From Lytechinus pictus (taxonomy: Eukaryota; Echinodermata; Echinoidea; Temnopleuroida; Toxopneustidae), in assembly GCF_037042905.1 (NCBI RefSeq), contig NC_087252.1:19361701-19425700 (forward strand): a DNA stretch of 64,000 nucleotides, in the 5' to 3' direction. Positions 1-9,687 of the stretch are shown here, one piece after another; the stretch's first letter is position 1, and every line of letters starts with the position of its first letter. The notes under the pieces are model-generated. The model saw nothing but the letters and a program-made list of their open reading frames with translations. It was not told the DNA's origin and did not search any database. A program made the position numbers and the translations under genes.

Positions 1-588
1 CCTTTGCCATAAAATATTGTGTTGGGAAGGAGAAAAATAAATTAAACAGGATGGTGAAAGTTTGAAAGAAATCGGACAAGCAATAAGAAAGTTATAGCTG
101 CTTTAAAATTGAGATCACTAATAGTATGTAGATTTCAAATTGGCAACTGGGTAAGTAAATTATGACAAGGGGCAAGGACAACTTTTCCATAGGCCATGTA
201 CTTTATTATCAGGGATTTGTGGTTTTCTCCTAAGTACCCATTCCCCTGGGGCAGTAATCTAAATATAACCCAGGTAGTATTTTGTTTAATGTCCTCATGA
301 AAGAAAAATATAATTTGAAATAAAACTTTGGGGAAAAATGACATTTTAGCCATAATATGTATTGGAGCACATGGAAGAGTAGTCCTTGCCTTACATCACT
401 ATGACATCCCATATGCGGCCAATTTGAAGTCGCCATGAGTATAGTGATTACCAATATCTACAACTTTTAAAAATTCATAACTTTCTTGTTGTTTGTCCAA
501 TACCGTTCAAACTTTCACTTATCAACTTGTCTGATTTTTCTTTTTCTCATAAAAACAAGTTTTTATTTGGGTTGGATTCCCCTTTAAT
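1..588. mobile_element. Foldback (MITE-like) element, left end cut by the window
   Basis: The two halves are imperfect reverse complements: a GTTTGAAAGAAATCGGACAAGC-like stretch near 58-82 pairs with the sequence near 500-545, and AATAAGAAAGTTATAG near 82-97 pairs with ATAACTTTCTTGTTG near 478-492. The right end reads CCCCT then TTAA (about 579-588). The same end type occurs in four more foldbacks of this window, which suggests a TTAA-targeting family. ORFs inside are not credible genes. Confidence 0.6.
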
Positions 589-623
589 TTAGAAGCTACT
601 ATCATTTGAAAATAAGAGGTCAA

Positions 624-684
624 GTGTTACAATTGCCCCACAACATGGGGTTATTGTAACATGCCTGTGGGACAATTGTAACAC
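624..684. repeat. Short inverted repeat
   Basis: GTGTTACAATTGCCCCACA at the left is mirrored by TGTGGGACAATTGTAACAC at the right, giving a hairpin of about 19 bp per arm with one mismatch. A third related word (TTATTGTAAC) lies in the loop. Function unknown. Confidence 0.6.
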
Positions 685-1400
685 ATACAATTGCAGCATT
701 GTTTTTTCTTCATCAAAGCTTATGCACTTGACTGGTGCAAGGATTTTAATACTTCATTTAACATTTAACAAGACTAGCCCCACATGACAATGCTTGACTC
801 ATTTGCATTACATTTTCCACTTGCTATTATTTATGAGGAACGTTTTGACTGTTTTTAAGGTTGTTGTGGCTTCACCCTAACTGTAGAACTATACACCAAT
901 TTCTATTTGGGTTCTGTATCTATACTTTAAACATGTTAAATAATTGATATGTACCTACTCTCTTTAAATTGACGACTGCAGTAAAACACTTAACAGTGTG
1001 CTTTTAACTCATGAATTCTCCTCCGAATACAGTGATATTACTTTTTAAAGATTGGGAAATGAAAGCTTTGTCTAATAAAAAAAATGCCACTTTTCGGACA
1101 AATTCAACATTTCCTTACTTTGTTAACAAACTTATCAAATCCCGAATTAATGTTTTATTAAGATATCCTTTGGACGAAAGACATGTTCCCTCTTTCAATT
1201 TATTCCCTTTAATTTACCTTCTCTGTATATCCATGCCTAACTTAATGGATATTAGGCATTTGTATTACTTGTTTGTTTAGGCCTAGGCCTACTGATTTTT
1301 TACTCTGTACACATTCATGTAGTTCAGCCTTTCGCTGTGAATTCATTTCGTGAATAAAAATATTGGATAGATTTTAATGTTCAAAATTAGTATTTCTCCT
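685..1400. other. No gene seen
   Basis: AT-rich DNA. The longest open stretch (1011-1280, plus) has no recognisable domain and no splice context. Confidence 0.5.
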
Positions 1401-2960
1401 GTTTCAGCTTTGCGACAAAGCTGTACTCTGTGCTGTGTTTTTTATTTCCAATCCGCCTATACTCGGATTTACAATTTTGACATTAATTTTTGAAGAACTT
1501 ATACAGTCTCCTTGAATAACAGTATGAACTATTTTATTCTCAATCAGGTCCGAGAGGTTCGAGGTGCCTTTATATTTTCTACTAAGCTCAGTTTCAAGAT
1601 CCTTTAGATAAAGAAAGAAGAGGAGAGACGACAAATTATCACCTGTATGGGGAATATTTCAGATATAAACCACTTGGATACTTTCGAAACATCAGAAAGA
1701 ATTTTACCATTAATGTCATTACTAGTCAATAAAAACACCAAAAAGTTTCTTATTTAGGAATCTTGTATAAATATCAACAATGCATTTTAAACAGAATATA
1801 TGGTCAATGGTTGAGTATTTGTGCATGAATCCTGCTTGATTCTCCCCTAAGATACCAACGTCAATATATTTTGTTAATCTCTCATTTAGAAGTAAAGTAA
1901 ACAGTTTGCCAATGCAGCTAAGGATCGAGACCCCTCGATAATTTTCCAGTATTTTTAACAGGACCATTATTTTTTAAAGATAGGAGTTATAACACCAATA
2001 CCCCAAACATCAGGAACTTTACCACTATTGATTACAATGTTGAATAACCTAGTAAGGATTGGAATAATAACCGCCGAAGTATCTGTTAAGAACTCATTTA
2101 TAGTTCCATCTATTATAATCTTTGATCCTTTTCATTTTTTAGAGTAAATTCATCATTGATGGCCGGATTATCAAAATGTTGGATTGTAGGAGAGGGGAAG
2201 TTATCGTAAGATTGATTTAAATCCTCAAAGTGGTCAACTATAGATCAGCAAAATTAGCCTCTATCTTTATATTTTTATTTACACTATTGCTTTGGAGAAT
2301 TTTCCAAAAATCCCTCGGTTTAGTAGGTCTCAAAGTTCGTATAGTTTGTTATTGAGATACTTATAATTTTATACCTTTTCCCACATTGAATCATGTTTTG
2401 CCTATTGTAGTCAGTCTGTTTTTTTTAAAGGATTTTTGTTTACATTTCGATACCTGTTTCTCAATCTATAGCAGCTGTGGTTGTACCATGGTTTCATAAA
2501 AACTGCTTTGTTTTTCTGGGCTTATTATTAGTAGATGGGTATAGCATTTCGTAATTTTGGCTGAATCTAATTATTAATAGAAATCATTGCTTCATTAATG
2601 GCTGTCTCATCCACCAGAGTTATATGGGAAGTAAGATTTTGTTTAATAAGGGTGGCTGCTTCTAGATTAATATCATCATGGACCTACTACTACTTGAGCT
2701 TGAACGCCATATTCGCGGGAAGGAATATTTCATCCCTGCATATATTCCTGTCTTCTACTCTGTTTTGCGAGTTAAAGAAATTTAATTTGGCTAAAGTTTT
2801 TGCAATCAGATCTGATGTGACCAAGCTGGGAATTTCATACCACTTCTGTTCTCAATTTTTATAAAAGGTTTTATCTTCCGCGTTTCGCGCGGTAAGAGGA
2901 ATTATTTCAAATTCCTCAATCTTTTCCCATTTTGGGGAGCTCATATTTCTTTCGAAAACA
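1401..2960 (-). pseudogene. Decayed non-LTR retrotransposon relic (RT fragments)
   Basis: Minus-strand translations give broken reverse-transcriptase blocks. At 1722-1967 there is NYRGVSILSCIGKLFT, then GENQAGF, then FGVFID, which are RT motifs of the NYRGISLLS / QAGFR / FID type. At 1404-1634 there is GDNLSSLLFFLYLKDLE, the block that normally follows the catalytic FADD region's upstream segment. The part between the two blocks is deleted and stops and frameshifts are present throughout, so it cannot code for an active enzyme. The motif style resembles CR1/RTE-like LINEs and differs from the two young LINEs at 3.6-15.2 kb. Limits are approximate, because the region 2000-2960 has only weak traces of the upstream RT coding sequence. 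Confidence 0.65.
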
Positions 2961-3149
2961 AGTTTTTATAATCACAGCAAGTCAATTGAGTTCGAGTTGA
3001 TAAGGGTATAGACGCAAGAAATATCTGTCTTTTGATTTAAATGTGATGAGATATCAAAAAGTCATCCCTTCCCCCTAGGGAGCGTGCTGTCTAATTGTTG
3101 GCACGCTTTGCGTGCCGTTACCGCCCCTCAAAAATTACGCATACATTCG

Positions 3150-3255
3150 TAATTCCGAAGCTTCGTTATTCCGAAGGTTCGGATATTCCGAAGGTTCCTT
3201 ATTCCGAAGGTTCGTAATTCCGAAGGTACATTAGTCCGAAAACAAAATGAGGTTC
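3150..3255. repeat. Left part of a split foldback built of TTCCGAAGGTTCG repeats
   Basis: Units of about 16 bp (TTCGTAATTCCGAAGG and variants) and a longer unit containing GTCCGAAAACAAAATGAGG run in one orientation. Joined to 16975 onward, the sequence reads as one uninterrupted repeat unit, so the 13.7 kb between is an insertion. The last 8 bases (TGAGGTTC, 3248-3255) recur at 16967-16974. Confidence 0.8.
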
Positions 3256-3560
3256 AGTGTAGTAGGTTTCACGGTACACCATGTATTCTTTCTTGGGCAT
3301 ATGTTGGTCCTGAAAAGGACCACCCAATCTCGACGTTTCGACAAGTGTGTTCTTGTCGTCCTCAGGAGAATGAGCAAAGGTTGGTTGGTGTTGGAGTTTA
3401 GTTGGCGCTCTTCAATCTGGTAGATTATCTGCGCCAGGTCGTTTCCATGTTGCTTAATTCCCGCTTCAATGTCCTCGGCCGGCGTTAGACTAGTCTGACC
3501 TGTCATATAGCGAGGTGCAATATAATTAAGATTAGTTACCTCCACCATTAAATTGTGCAT
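3256..3560 (-). other. Open frame across the PLE end (function unknown)
   Basis: An open minus-strand frame starting at ATG 3560 runs through the PLE end and on to 3231. It contains [20 protein letters not shown], then EERQLN and, after 3380, LLRTTRTHLSKRRDW. The frame stays continuous across 3380, the point where the second copy (9361-9541) diverges, which supports 3380 being a duplication breakpoint and not a LINE end. I do not recognise a domain. It could be a 5' ORF or leader peptide of the PLE. Confidence 0.35.
3332..3365 (-). ncRNA. Hammerhead-ribozyme-like motif in the PLE end
   Basis: On the minus strand the sequence reads CTGAGGA, then a stem GACAAG with loop AACACA and CTTGTC, then GAAAC and GTC. 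This is the order of the hammerhead core (CUGANGA, stem II, GAAA, very short stem III, cleavage triplet). Hammerheads are known in PLE pseudo-LTRs. The fit is imperfect: one extra C lies between CUGAGGA and stem II, so a degenerate or inactive motif is possible. It may instead simply be coding sequence of the open frame that runs through it. Confidence 0.35.
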
Positions 3561-3706
3561 TTTTGTACTTCATAGTATGCAAACTTTTATAAGAAGCTAT
3601 GTCGAAACACAATTTTAGTAGTCTATAAGAATTAACATCACTAAATATAATCCTCAGAACAAAAGGAAGCGAGAGGGAGAGATGGAGAGAGATCAGTGGA
3701 ATATTC

Positions 3707-6700
3707 TTATTCGAATCTCTTTGTTTTTTTCACATAATTCAGGATTACTTTATAATCTGCATTTCTTCCCAATAATGTTGCTAGGTCTGATATTGGCGTA
3801 TTTAATTTCAGGCTTCTTTGCATAGTTCTTCTTTCTCTTTCATATTTATTACAATGTAGTAAAAAATGTTCTATTGTCTCAGGAACCTGACAATGTGAAC
3901 ATAGACCATTTTCATGTTGATTACATTTATACTGATAATAATTCAATTTACATTTTCCAAGTCTTAGCCGGTGAATCATAGTCTCTTCAAATCGAATGAG
4001 ACCTTGATAACTAATTGTTTCTGCCACGTTGGGTTGGATGCTAAATAAATGTCTTCCTTTAGATGAGGATGCCCATTGAGCCTGCCAGATTTCTTTATAA
4101 ATCAAAGACATGTGGTTTTTCCATTCCTCTTTGATATATGGAATGTGTAATTCAACTTCTTCTTTTGATGCTCCTTTTTTTGCTAATTGGTCTGCCACTT
4201 CGTTCCCGTGAATACCGCAATGGGATGGTATCCATTCAAAGTTGACATAAATATCTGATGATTGTAAAACTTTGATTTTATATAAGATATCAACAATAAG
4301 ATTGTTTTGAATTCGATTGCTTTCGAGTGCTTGAAGAGCTGACAATGAATCTGTAAAAATTATGATGGACATTCCTTTGTTATCTCCTAGCCAATCAAGT
4401 GCCATTACAATTGCTGTTAATTCGGCTCTCATTATACTTACAGAATTTAATCTATAGTATTTTTTAATGTCCAGTTCTGGTATATAAAAAGCAGAGCCGG
4501 TTCTCTTGTCTTCTTGTTTTGATCCATCAGTGTAGATCTTTAAGTAACCTTTCCATCTTGTATGTGTCCTTTCTAAGACACAGTTTTTCATATCTTGTAC
4601 TAAGTTACGTTGTTTGTTGATAACATTATGGATATAGTAAGATATATTTGGTATTTCATATGACCAAAAAGGTTCTCGTAATATTCTTTGGCTTAGTTGT
4701 TCAATTTGGATTTCTTCATTTGGCTTACATGCTCTAACTACAAAGGGTCCATGACCTACTTTCCAAGTAAATTGATCAATATACCAGGAAGGTTCAATAA
4801 TTTCTAAAGTAGGATGATGAGTATCTCTATTTGTTAAAAGATAAAACATGTATTTATCAACATACAGTTCTCTTCTTAGTTGTAAAGGTCGTTCACCACA
4901 TTCAACCTGCAGTGCTTCAAGGGCAGGGTTATATACTGCACCAGTTATTATTTTCAGTGACTGATATTGGACTGAATCTAATTCTTGTTTTAGTGAAAGG
5001 CTAGCCGAATCGTATAACTCACATCCGTAGTCTAATATGGATCTAATAAGACCTTTGTATATAATATAAAGAATCGTTTTATTATTTCCCCAACTCGTTC
5101 CTGCTATACACCGTAACAAATTGATTCTTTTTGAACATTTGAGTTTTATATAATCTATGTGCTTTTTCCAGGTGAGTTTCACATCAAACCAAATGCCCAG
5201 AAACTTATATTCTTTGTATTGTGGTATAGATTTATCTTTAATCTCAATATTTACCTCTATTTGCTGCCTATTGGTAAAAATCATAACAGCAGACTTTTGA
5301 GGAGATATAATCATACTCCAGGTTGAGCACCATTGTTCAATCTCTTTTAAAGCTTTCTTAATTTTCTTTTGTAGAAAGTCAAGATTTCTGCCTGAACACC
5401 ATATGGCAATATCATCGGCATACATAGAGATTTTTTACAGATTTTTCTTTCAGTTTTAGATCATTCAACATTAAATTGAACAAAATTGGACTAATCACAC
5501 TACCTTGGGGCGTTCCATTTTCCAGAACAAACTGTGAAGATAACTGACCATCAACTTTTACCTTGCAATATCGATCTTGTAAAAATGAATTAATCCACTG
5601 TAACATTTTTCCTTTTATACCAGCTTGATGACATTTAAATACTATTCCCTTTCTCCATAAAAGGTCATATGCTTTTTCAAGGTCAATGAAAATAACTAGA
5701 ACATACTCTTTGTTAGCTAATCCTTTCTGTATATCTGTTTCTAATCTAAGGAGCTGATCTAAAGAACTTCTATTTTTTCTAAATCCAGCCTGTGTTGGTG
5801 TCAGGATACTGCATCGCTCCATGAACCATACGAGTCTATTTTTAACCATTCTTTCCATCAGTTTGGAGAGAGTTGATGTCAAGGAAATGGGTCGATATGA
5901 AGAAGGGTTCGTTGGATCTTTACCTGGTTTAAGTACAGGGATCTGGGTAGAATAATGCCAATCTGTGGGTAGAATTGAGGAATTCCAAATACTGTTTATT
6001 AAAACTAATATGAACTGAAGAGCTATTTTTGGTAGGTGTTGTATCATAATTGACTTGATACCATCTGTACCTGCTGCAGAATTTTTCATATCCTTAACAG
6101 CGCTTGTTAATTCATTATATGTGAATTCATCATTAAGAGGTGTTTCAGAGGAGTAGCTTTCTTCGATCGTATTTCGTATCAAATTTTCAAATGAATTTCT
6201 TCTAATAATCTCGTCATTGTCTAATCGATTGTCGATCGTTTTAAAAGCCTTAGCAATCAATTCTGCCTTTTCTTGAGCATTAGCTATTGGTGTATTGTTT
6301 CCTGTTAATAAATTGGGAAATATATGTTTGGAGACAGAACCATTTCGTAGTCCTTTCACCATATCCCATACTTTGCCTAAGTTGGATGTTCTCCTCAAAG
6401 ACTGACAGTAGTTTAACCAGTATTCCTTTTGTGTTCGTCTCTTTATTTTTTGAGCATATGCTTTCTTTTTCCTGTACATTTCCAAGTCATCCTTTCTAAA
6501 ATGTCTATTTAATCGATTTCTATATTTATTTCTTTCTTTGATTGCTTCTTGGTATTCTAGTGTCCACCAAGGTACTGGGTTTTTTTGCTTTTCGATTTCT
6601 GCCTGCTTTGCGAAGGGTTTCTTCTGCCACTTCGTTAATAATCTGCAAAATCAAATTGTACTTATCTTGAATATTCAGATCATGTGAAAAATGTAATATC

Positions 6701-7434
6701 TTTATTTTACTAAATTTATGCTTCAATCTTTCCCGATATATTTCCCAGTTTACGTGCTTGAAGGACCAATTCTTTTCATGAGGATTGATGTTATCATCTA
6801 CAAATTCTATTTCGTGCAGTGAGCACTTGATAACATTGTGATCGCTCCCGAAATTTCCTAGCACGTTCCATTTTAGTTTGCTGGCGATTTCCTTCGAAGC
6901 AATTGTTAAGTCTAGGCAAGACCTTGTCCCTGTATGGATGTCCATTCTTGTAGGCGTCCCATCGTTCAACACTACTAAATCATGTTTTGTTATAAAGTTT
7001 TCAACTAATGTCCCATTACTATCTCGCTTTATGCTACCCCACAGAGGGTTGTGTGAATTGAAATCACCTGTAATTATTATGTTTTTTGAACAATTTTCAA
7101 TCAAATTTTCTAAATCTCGCAATTCTATCTTTTGACAAGGATTATAATAATTGATTAATGAAATGACCTTGTCATAAGTGAAAATGTCAATTCTTTGATA
7201 TTCCTTGATTTGAGGCAAATTGACTTCTTTGAAAGTAACTGTTTTATGCACATATATTGCAATTCCTCCTCTTCCTCCTTGGCCTCTATTTTTTATTACT
7301 GGGATGAAATCTGGAATTGCTAATATATTAAAATCAGTGAACCATGTTTCTTGTAAACATATCAAGGCAGGGATGGAGTTTAATTCTACATTTTCTATTA
7401 GCTCTTTGTAAAAGTCTGGACCGTGAGCATTCAT
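3707..7434 (-). pseudogene. LINE copy A ORF2, broken by two 1-base frameshifts
   Basis: The parts are 7434-6526 (endonuclease), 6485-5412 (RT up to just before the catalytic YADD) and 5425-3707 (YADD, thumb, RNase H, C-terminal zinc region). Compared with the intact copy B there is one extra T in a T run at 6580-6586 and another at 5431-5436 (A runs in the sense strand). The second shift falls directly before the YADD box, so no single frame gives an RT. The rest of the sequence is almost unchanged. Only a few amino acids differ (for example Gln for Lys in SVQYQSLK), so the inactivation is very recent, or the extra bases are assembly errors in homopolymers. Confidence 0.9.
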
Positions 7435-7501
7435 GCTTTGGGCATTCCATTGTAAAATATTTAAAGGCCGAGCGTTAATTGTATTTGAGCTGTCTTTATT
7501 A

Positions 7502-9133
7502 CTAAAGACGATCGTGGATCATCTCTGGAGACACCTCGTTGATGTCTAAGCATCGCTTGGCTGCCTCAACCACTAATCTAATTCTGTTTGAATGAGAAGT
7601 TTCTTTGTCAAGGTTGTTAACTATAAAAGTGATGAATGCCAAAAAGTCGACTCTAGCATTTTCTGTGGATGCGGGAATTACAGGTCCAGACTCTTCTGCT
7701 TCATTAGGCCTACGATTATTCTCTTTACAAGTGAATTCTTGCGCATCTGTCTGTACAGACTTTTCCGCCGTTTCTGTTTGAGTGGATATGGTCGCCGTTT
7801 TTATTGTCGACCTCTTTACCGTTGGTATTTGATCTACTTTAGCTTCCAAAATATTCGGTTGATCTGGGATTTTCTTTCCTTTGGGGGGTTTGATAATATT
7901 CTTGTTTGATGATTCACGATCTTTCGAGTGATTTTCTTCTTTTTTTTCTTGATGGTATATTTTTGTTGCTTGAGCATAAGTTAAATTATTTTGCAGGCTG
8001 ACATTTTGAATATTTTTTGCTTCCTTATAATAGGTACATCCTTGATAGGCCGCTGAATGATTAAGGTTACATCTCAAGCATTTTGGGCTATCTTTATTGG
8101 GGCACATTTCAAAAGTGTGGGTCTCACCACATCTTACACATCTTAAATGACCCTTACAATTCTTTTGGATGTGCCCAAATTGCTGGCATTTATGGCATCT
8201 TGTTACAGTAGGGACAAACTCATCAACTACATATTTTTGGTATAGAAAGGAGACATGGTGTGGAAGATTTGGTCCTTTGAATACTAAAAGAACAGAAGGG
8301 GTTGGTGATAATTCACCGTTTATTCTTTTATTGAATCTCTTTACATACGTCACACCTTGTTCTTTCAAGAGTTCATTGAGTTCTTCCTCCGTGATTAGTG
8401 TATCTACTTTATGAATAACACCACGGATTTGAGTAATGGGTATATATTGTGCAACCTTGACAGGGGTGTGAATTAATTCAGTCATTTCTAAAATCTTTTT
8501 CATCTGTGTTTCATCAATACAAGTAACTTTCAGGCCTCCCTTTTCTTTCATAATTTTACTCACCTCACCATACTTTGAGTTGATTTCTTTAATGAGTTTT
8601 GCTGGGCTTATTTTGCTTATGCTTGAATTCTCGCCTACATCTCTTATTTCTACTATCATAGATTTATTCTCACTTCTGACATGTCTGATATTCTGCTTTT
8701 TACGATTTGAACTCGACCCTTCTTTGTTTTCGAAACTTCCTTTCCTAACTCTCTTGTCGTCTTCATTTATAGTTCTTGTACTTGCTTTTCTCTTTTTTCT
8801 CTCCACTTTTCGCCACTCCATTTCACTCTCAACTTCTGTAGAACTCTCTCTATCATTTGATTTATTGAGATGAGCTTGGAATATACCGTGTTTTCTATTA
8901 CTGCTCGGGGTCATCATTACATTACCAATTGCGGCTTGATAATATGCATCTTCTCCCGAAGAAATATCTGTTTCTTCCGTTTCCATTATCCCTTTTTGGA
9001 TAGTTTGAATATTATTAGAAGTACTGTTAGCATTGGGTTTTGTTAGTATGTTGGTTAGTTTACTGTAAATGTGCTTTTGAATTTCGCTGACAGGCTTACC
9101 AATCCGCTGTCCGAATCGAAAGAGTTGGTTCAT
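7502..9133 (-). CDS. LINE copy A ORF1 (CCHC nucleic-acid-binding protein, 543 aa)
   Basis: The predicted protein would coat the LINE RNA in a ribonucleoprotein with ORF2. Residues 1-150 are polar and lysine/arginine-rich in the middle (VERKKRKA). Around residues 220-300 there is an RRM-like or PRE/C2HC-type segment typical of such ORF1s. Residues about 313-366 hold zinc knuckles (CHKCQQFGHIQKNC, then CVRC, then CLRC). The C-terminal third is charged and low in complexity. The frame is open from ATG to TAG. The stop is one codon earlier than in copy B (TAG against CAG-TAA). ORF2 follows in a different, overlapping frame. The host probably has many related copies. Confidence 0.85.
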   Translation of the reverse strand: MNQLFRFGQRIGKPVSEIQKHIYSKLTNILTKPNANSTSNNIQTIQKGIMETEETDISSGEDAYYQAAIGNVMMTPSSNRKHGIFQAHLNKSNDRESSTEVESEMEWRKVERKKRKASTRTINEDDKRVRKGSFENKEGSSSNRKKQNIRHVRSENKSMIVEIRDVGENSSISKISPAKLIKEINSKYGEVSKIMKEKGGLKVTCIDETQMKKILEMTELIHTPVKVAQYIPITQIRGVIHKVDTLITEEELNELLKEQGVTYVKRFNKRINGELSPTPSVLLVFKGPNLPHHVSFLYQKYVVDEFVPTVTRCHKCQQFGHIQKNCKGHLRCVRCGETHTFEMCPNKDSPKCLRCNLNHSAAYQGCTYYKEAKNIQNVSLQNNLTYAQATKIYHQEKKEENHSKDRESSNKNIIKPPKGKKIPDQPNILEAKVDQIPTVKRSTIKTATISTQTETAEKSVQTDAQEFTCKENNRRPNEAEESGPVIPASTENARVDFLAFITFIVNNLDKETSHSNRIRLVVEAAKRCLDINEVSPEMIHDRL

Positions 9134-9258
9134 AAGCTTCTCAGAGTCTCGTTTTCAAATATAATGACACTTGTTGGATAAAAATCTATAAGACTTTCGC
9201 TTTTGCTGAAAGAGTAGTTCCGAAATCATATAAATCCACAGAAAATAAAGCTCAGATC

Positions 9259-9360
9259 CAATGATACCTTGGATGTTGTCTCGGAGAACCTTGCGATGAC
9301 GCTTGGCACCACCCTTTCCGAGACCCTTTTCTCGTCGCAGAAACGTGGCGCTAAAATCAA
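9259..9360 (-). other. 102-bp spacer between the two tandem LINE units
   Basis: This DNA is absent at the outer ends of both units. About 66 bp are histone H4 coding sequence (separate entry). The other pieces (9259-9262 and 9329-9360) I do not recognise. It looks like filler DNA captured when the duplication junction was joined, or an extension at a retrotransposition 5' end. Confidence 0.75.
9263..9328 (-). pseudogene. Histone H4 fragment (residues Lys8 to Ile29)
   Basis: The minus-strand translation reads [16 protein letters not shown] followed by DNIQGI, identical to residues 8-29 of the almost invariant histone H4, with no mismatch over 22 codons. Upstream the sequence stops matching H4 (REK replaces the KGG expected before Lys8), and downstream it ends one base after Ile29. 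It has no start, no stop and no histone 3' stem-loop, so it is a fragment and not a gene. The sense direction is the same as that of the LINEs. H4 genes lack introns, so the sequence cannot tell whether the source was genomic DNA or mRNA. Confidence 0.9.
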
Positions 9361-9687
9361 GTTGGTTGGTGTTGGAGTTTAGTTGGCGCTCTTCAATCTG
9401 GTAGATTATCTGCGCCAGGTCGTTTCCATGTTGCTTAATTCCCGCTTCAATGTCCTCGGCCGGCGTTAGACTAGTCTGACCTGTCATACAGCGAGGTGCA
9501 ATATAATTAAGATTAGTTACCTCCACCATTAAATTGTGCATTTTTGTACTTCATAGTATGCAAACTTTTATAAGAAGCTATGTCGAAACACAATTTTAGT
9601 AGTCTATAAGAATTAACATCACTAAATATAATCCTCAGAACAAAAGGAAGCGAGAGGGAGAGATGGAGAGAGATCAGTGGAATATTC

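Larger units (their letters stand above)
3631..9184 (-). mobile_element. LINE copy A (I-group-like non-LTR retrotransposon)
   Basis: Two ORFs in the order ORF1 (CCHC nucleic-acid-binding) and ORF2 (endonuclease, RT, RNase H, zinc region), all on the minus strand. A 9-bp repeat TCTATAAGA (plus strand) lies just outside at 3622-3630 and 9185-9193 and is the best candidate for the target-site duplication. An RNase H domain behind the RT is characteristic of the I/R1/LOA/Tad group. No poly-A tail is seen; the proposed 3' end reads GTTAAT. The exact limits are inferred from the 9-bp repeat only. Confidence 0.7.
3380..9258 (-). repeat. Tandem duplication unit, copy A (5879 bp)
   Basis: Nearly identical to 9361-15237 and in the same orientation. 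The length difference of 2 bp equals the two extra T residues at 5431-5436 and 6580-6586; otherwise I noted about ten substitutions by eye. The unit contains a LINE plus PLE flanks on both sides (3380-3621 and 9194-9258). Confidence 0.85.

Noticed and set aside
7592-8873. Plus-strand ORFs opposite LINE ORF1
   Set aside because: Shadows of the coding minus strand with no recognisable domains.
9155-9541. Histone-like 128-aa protein
   Set aside because: It is a chance frame through the duplicated PLE flank and a 22-codon H4 fragment; no H4 start, end or regulatory elements.
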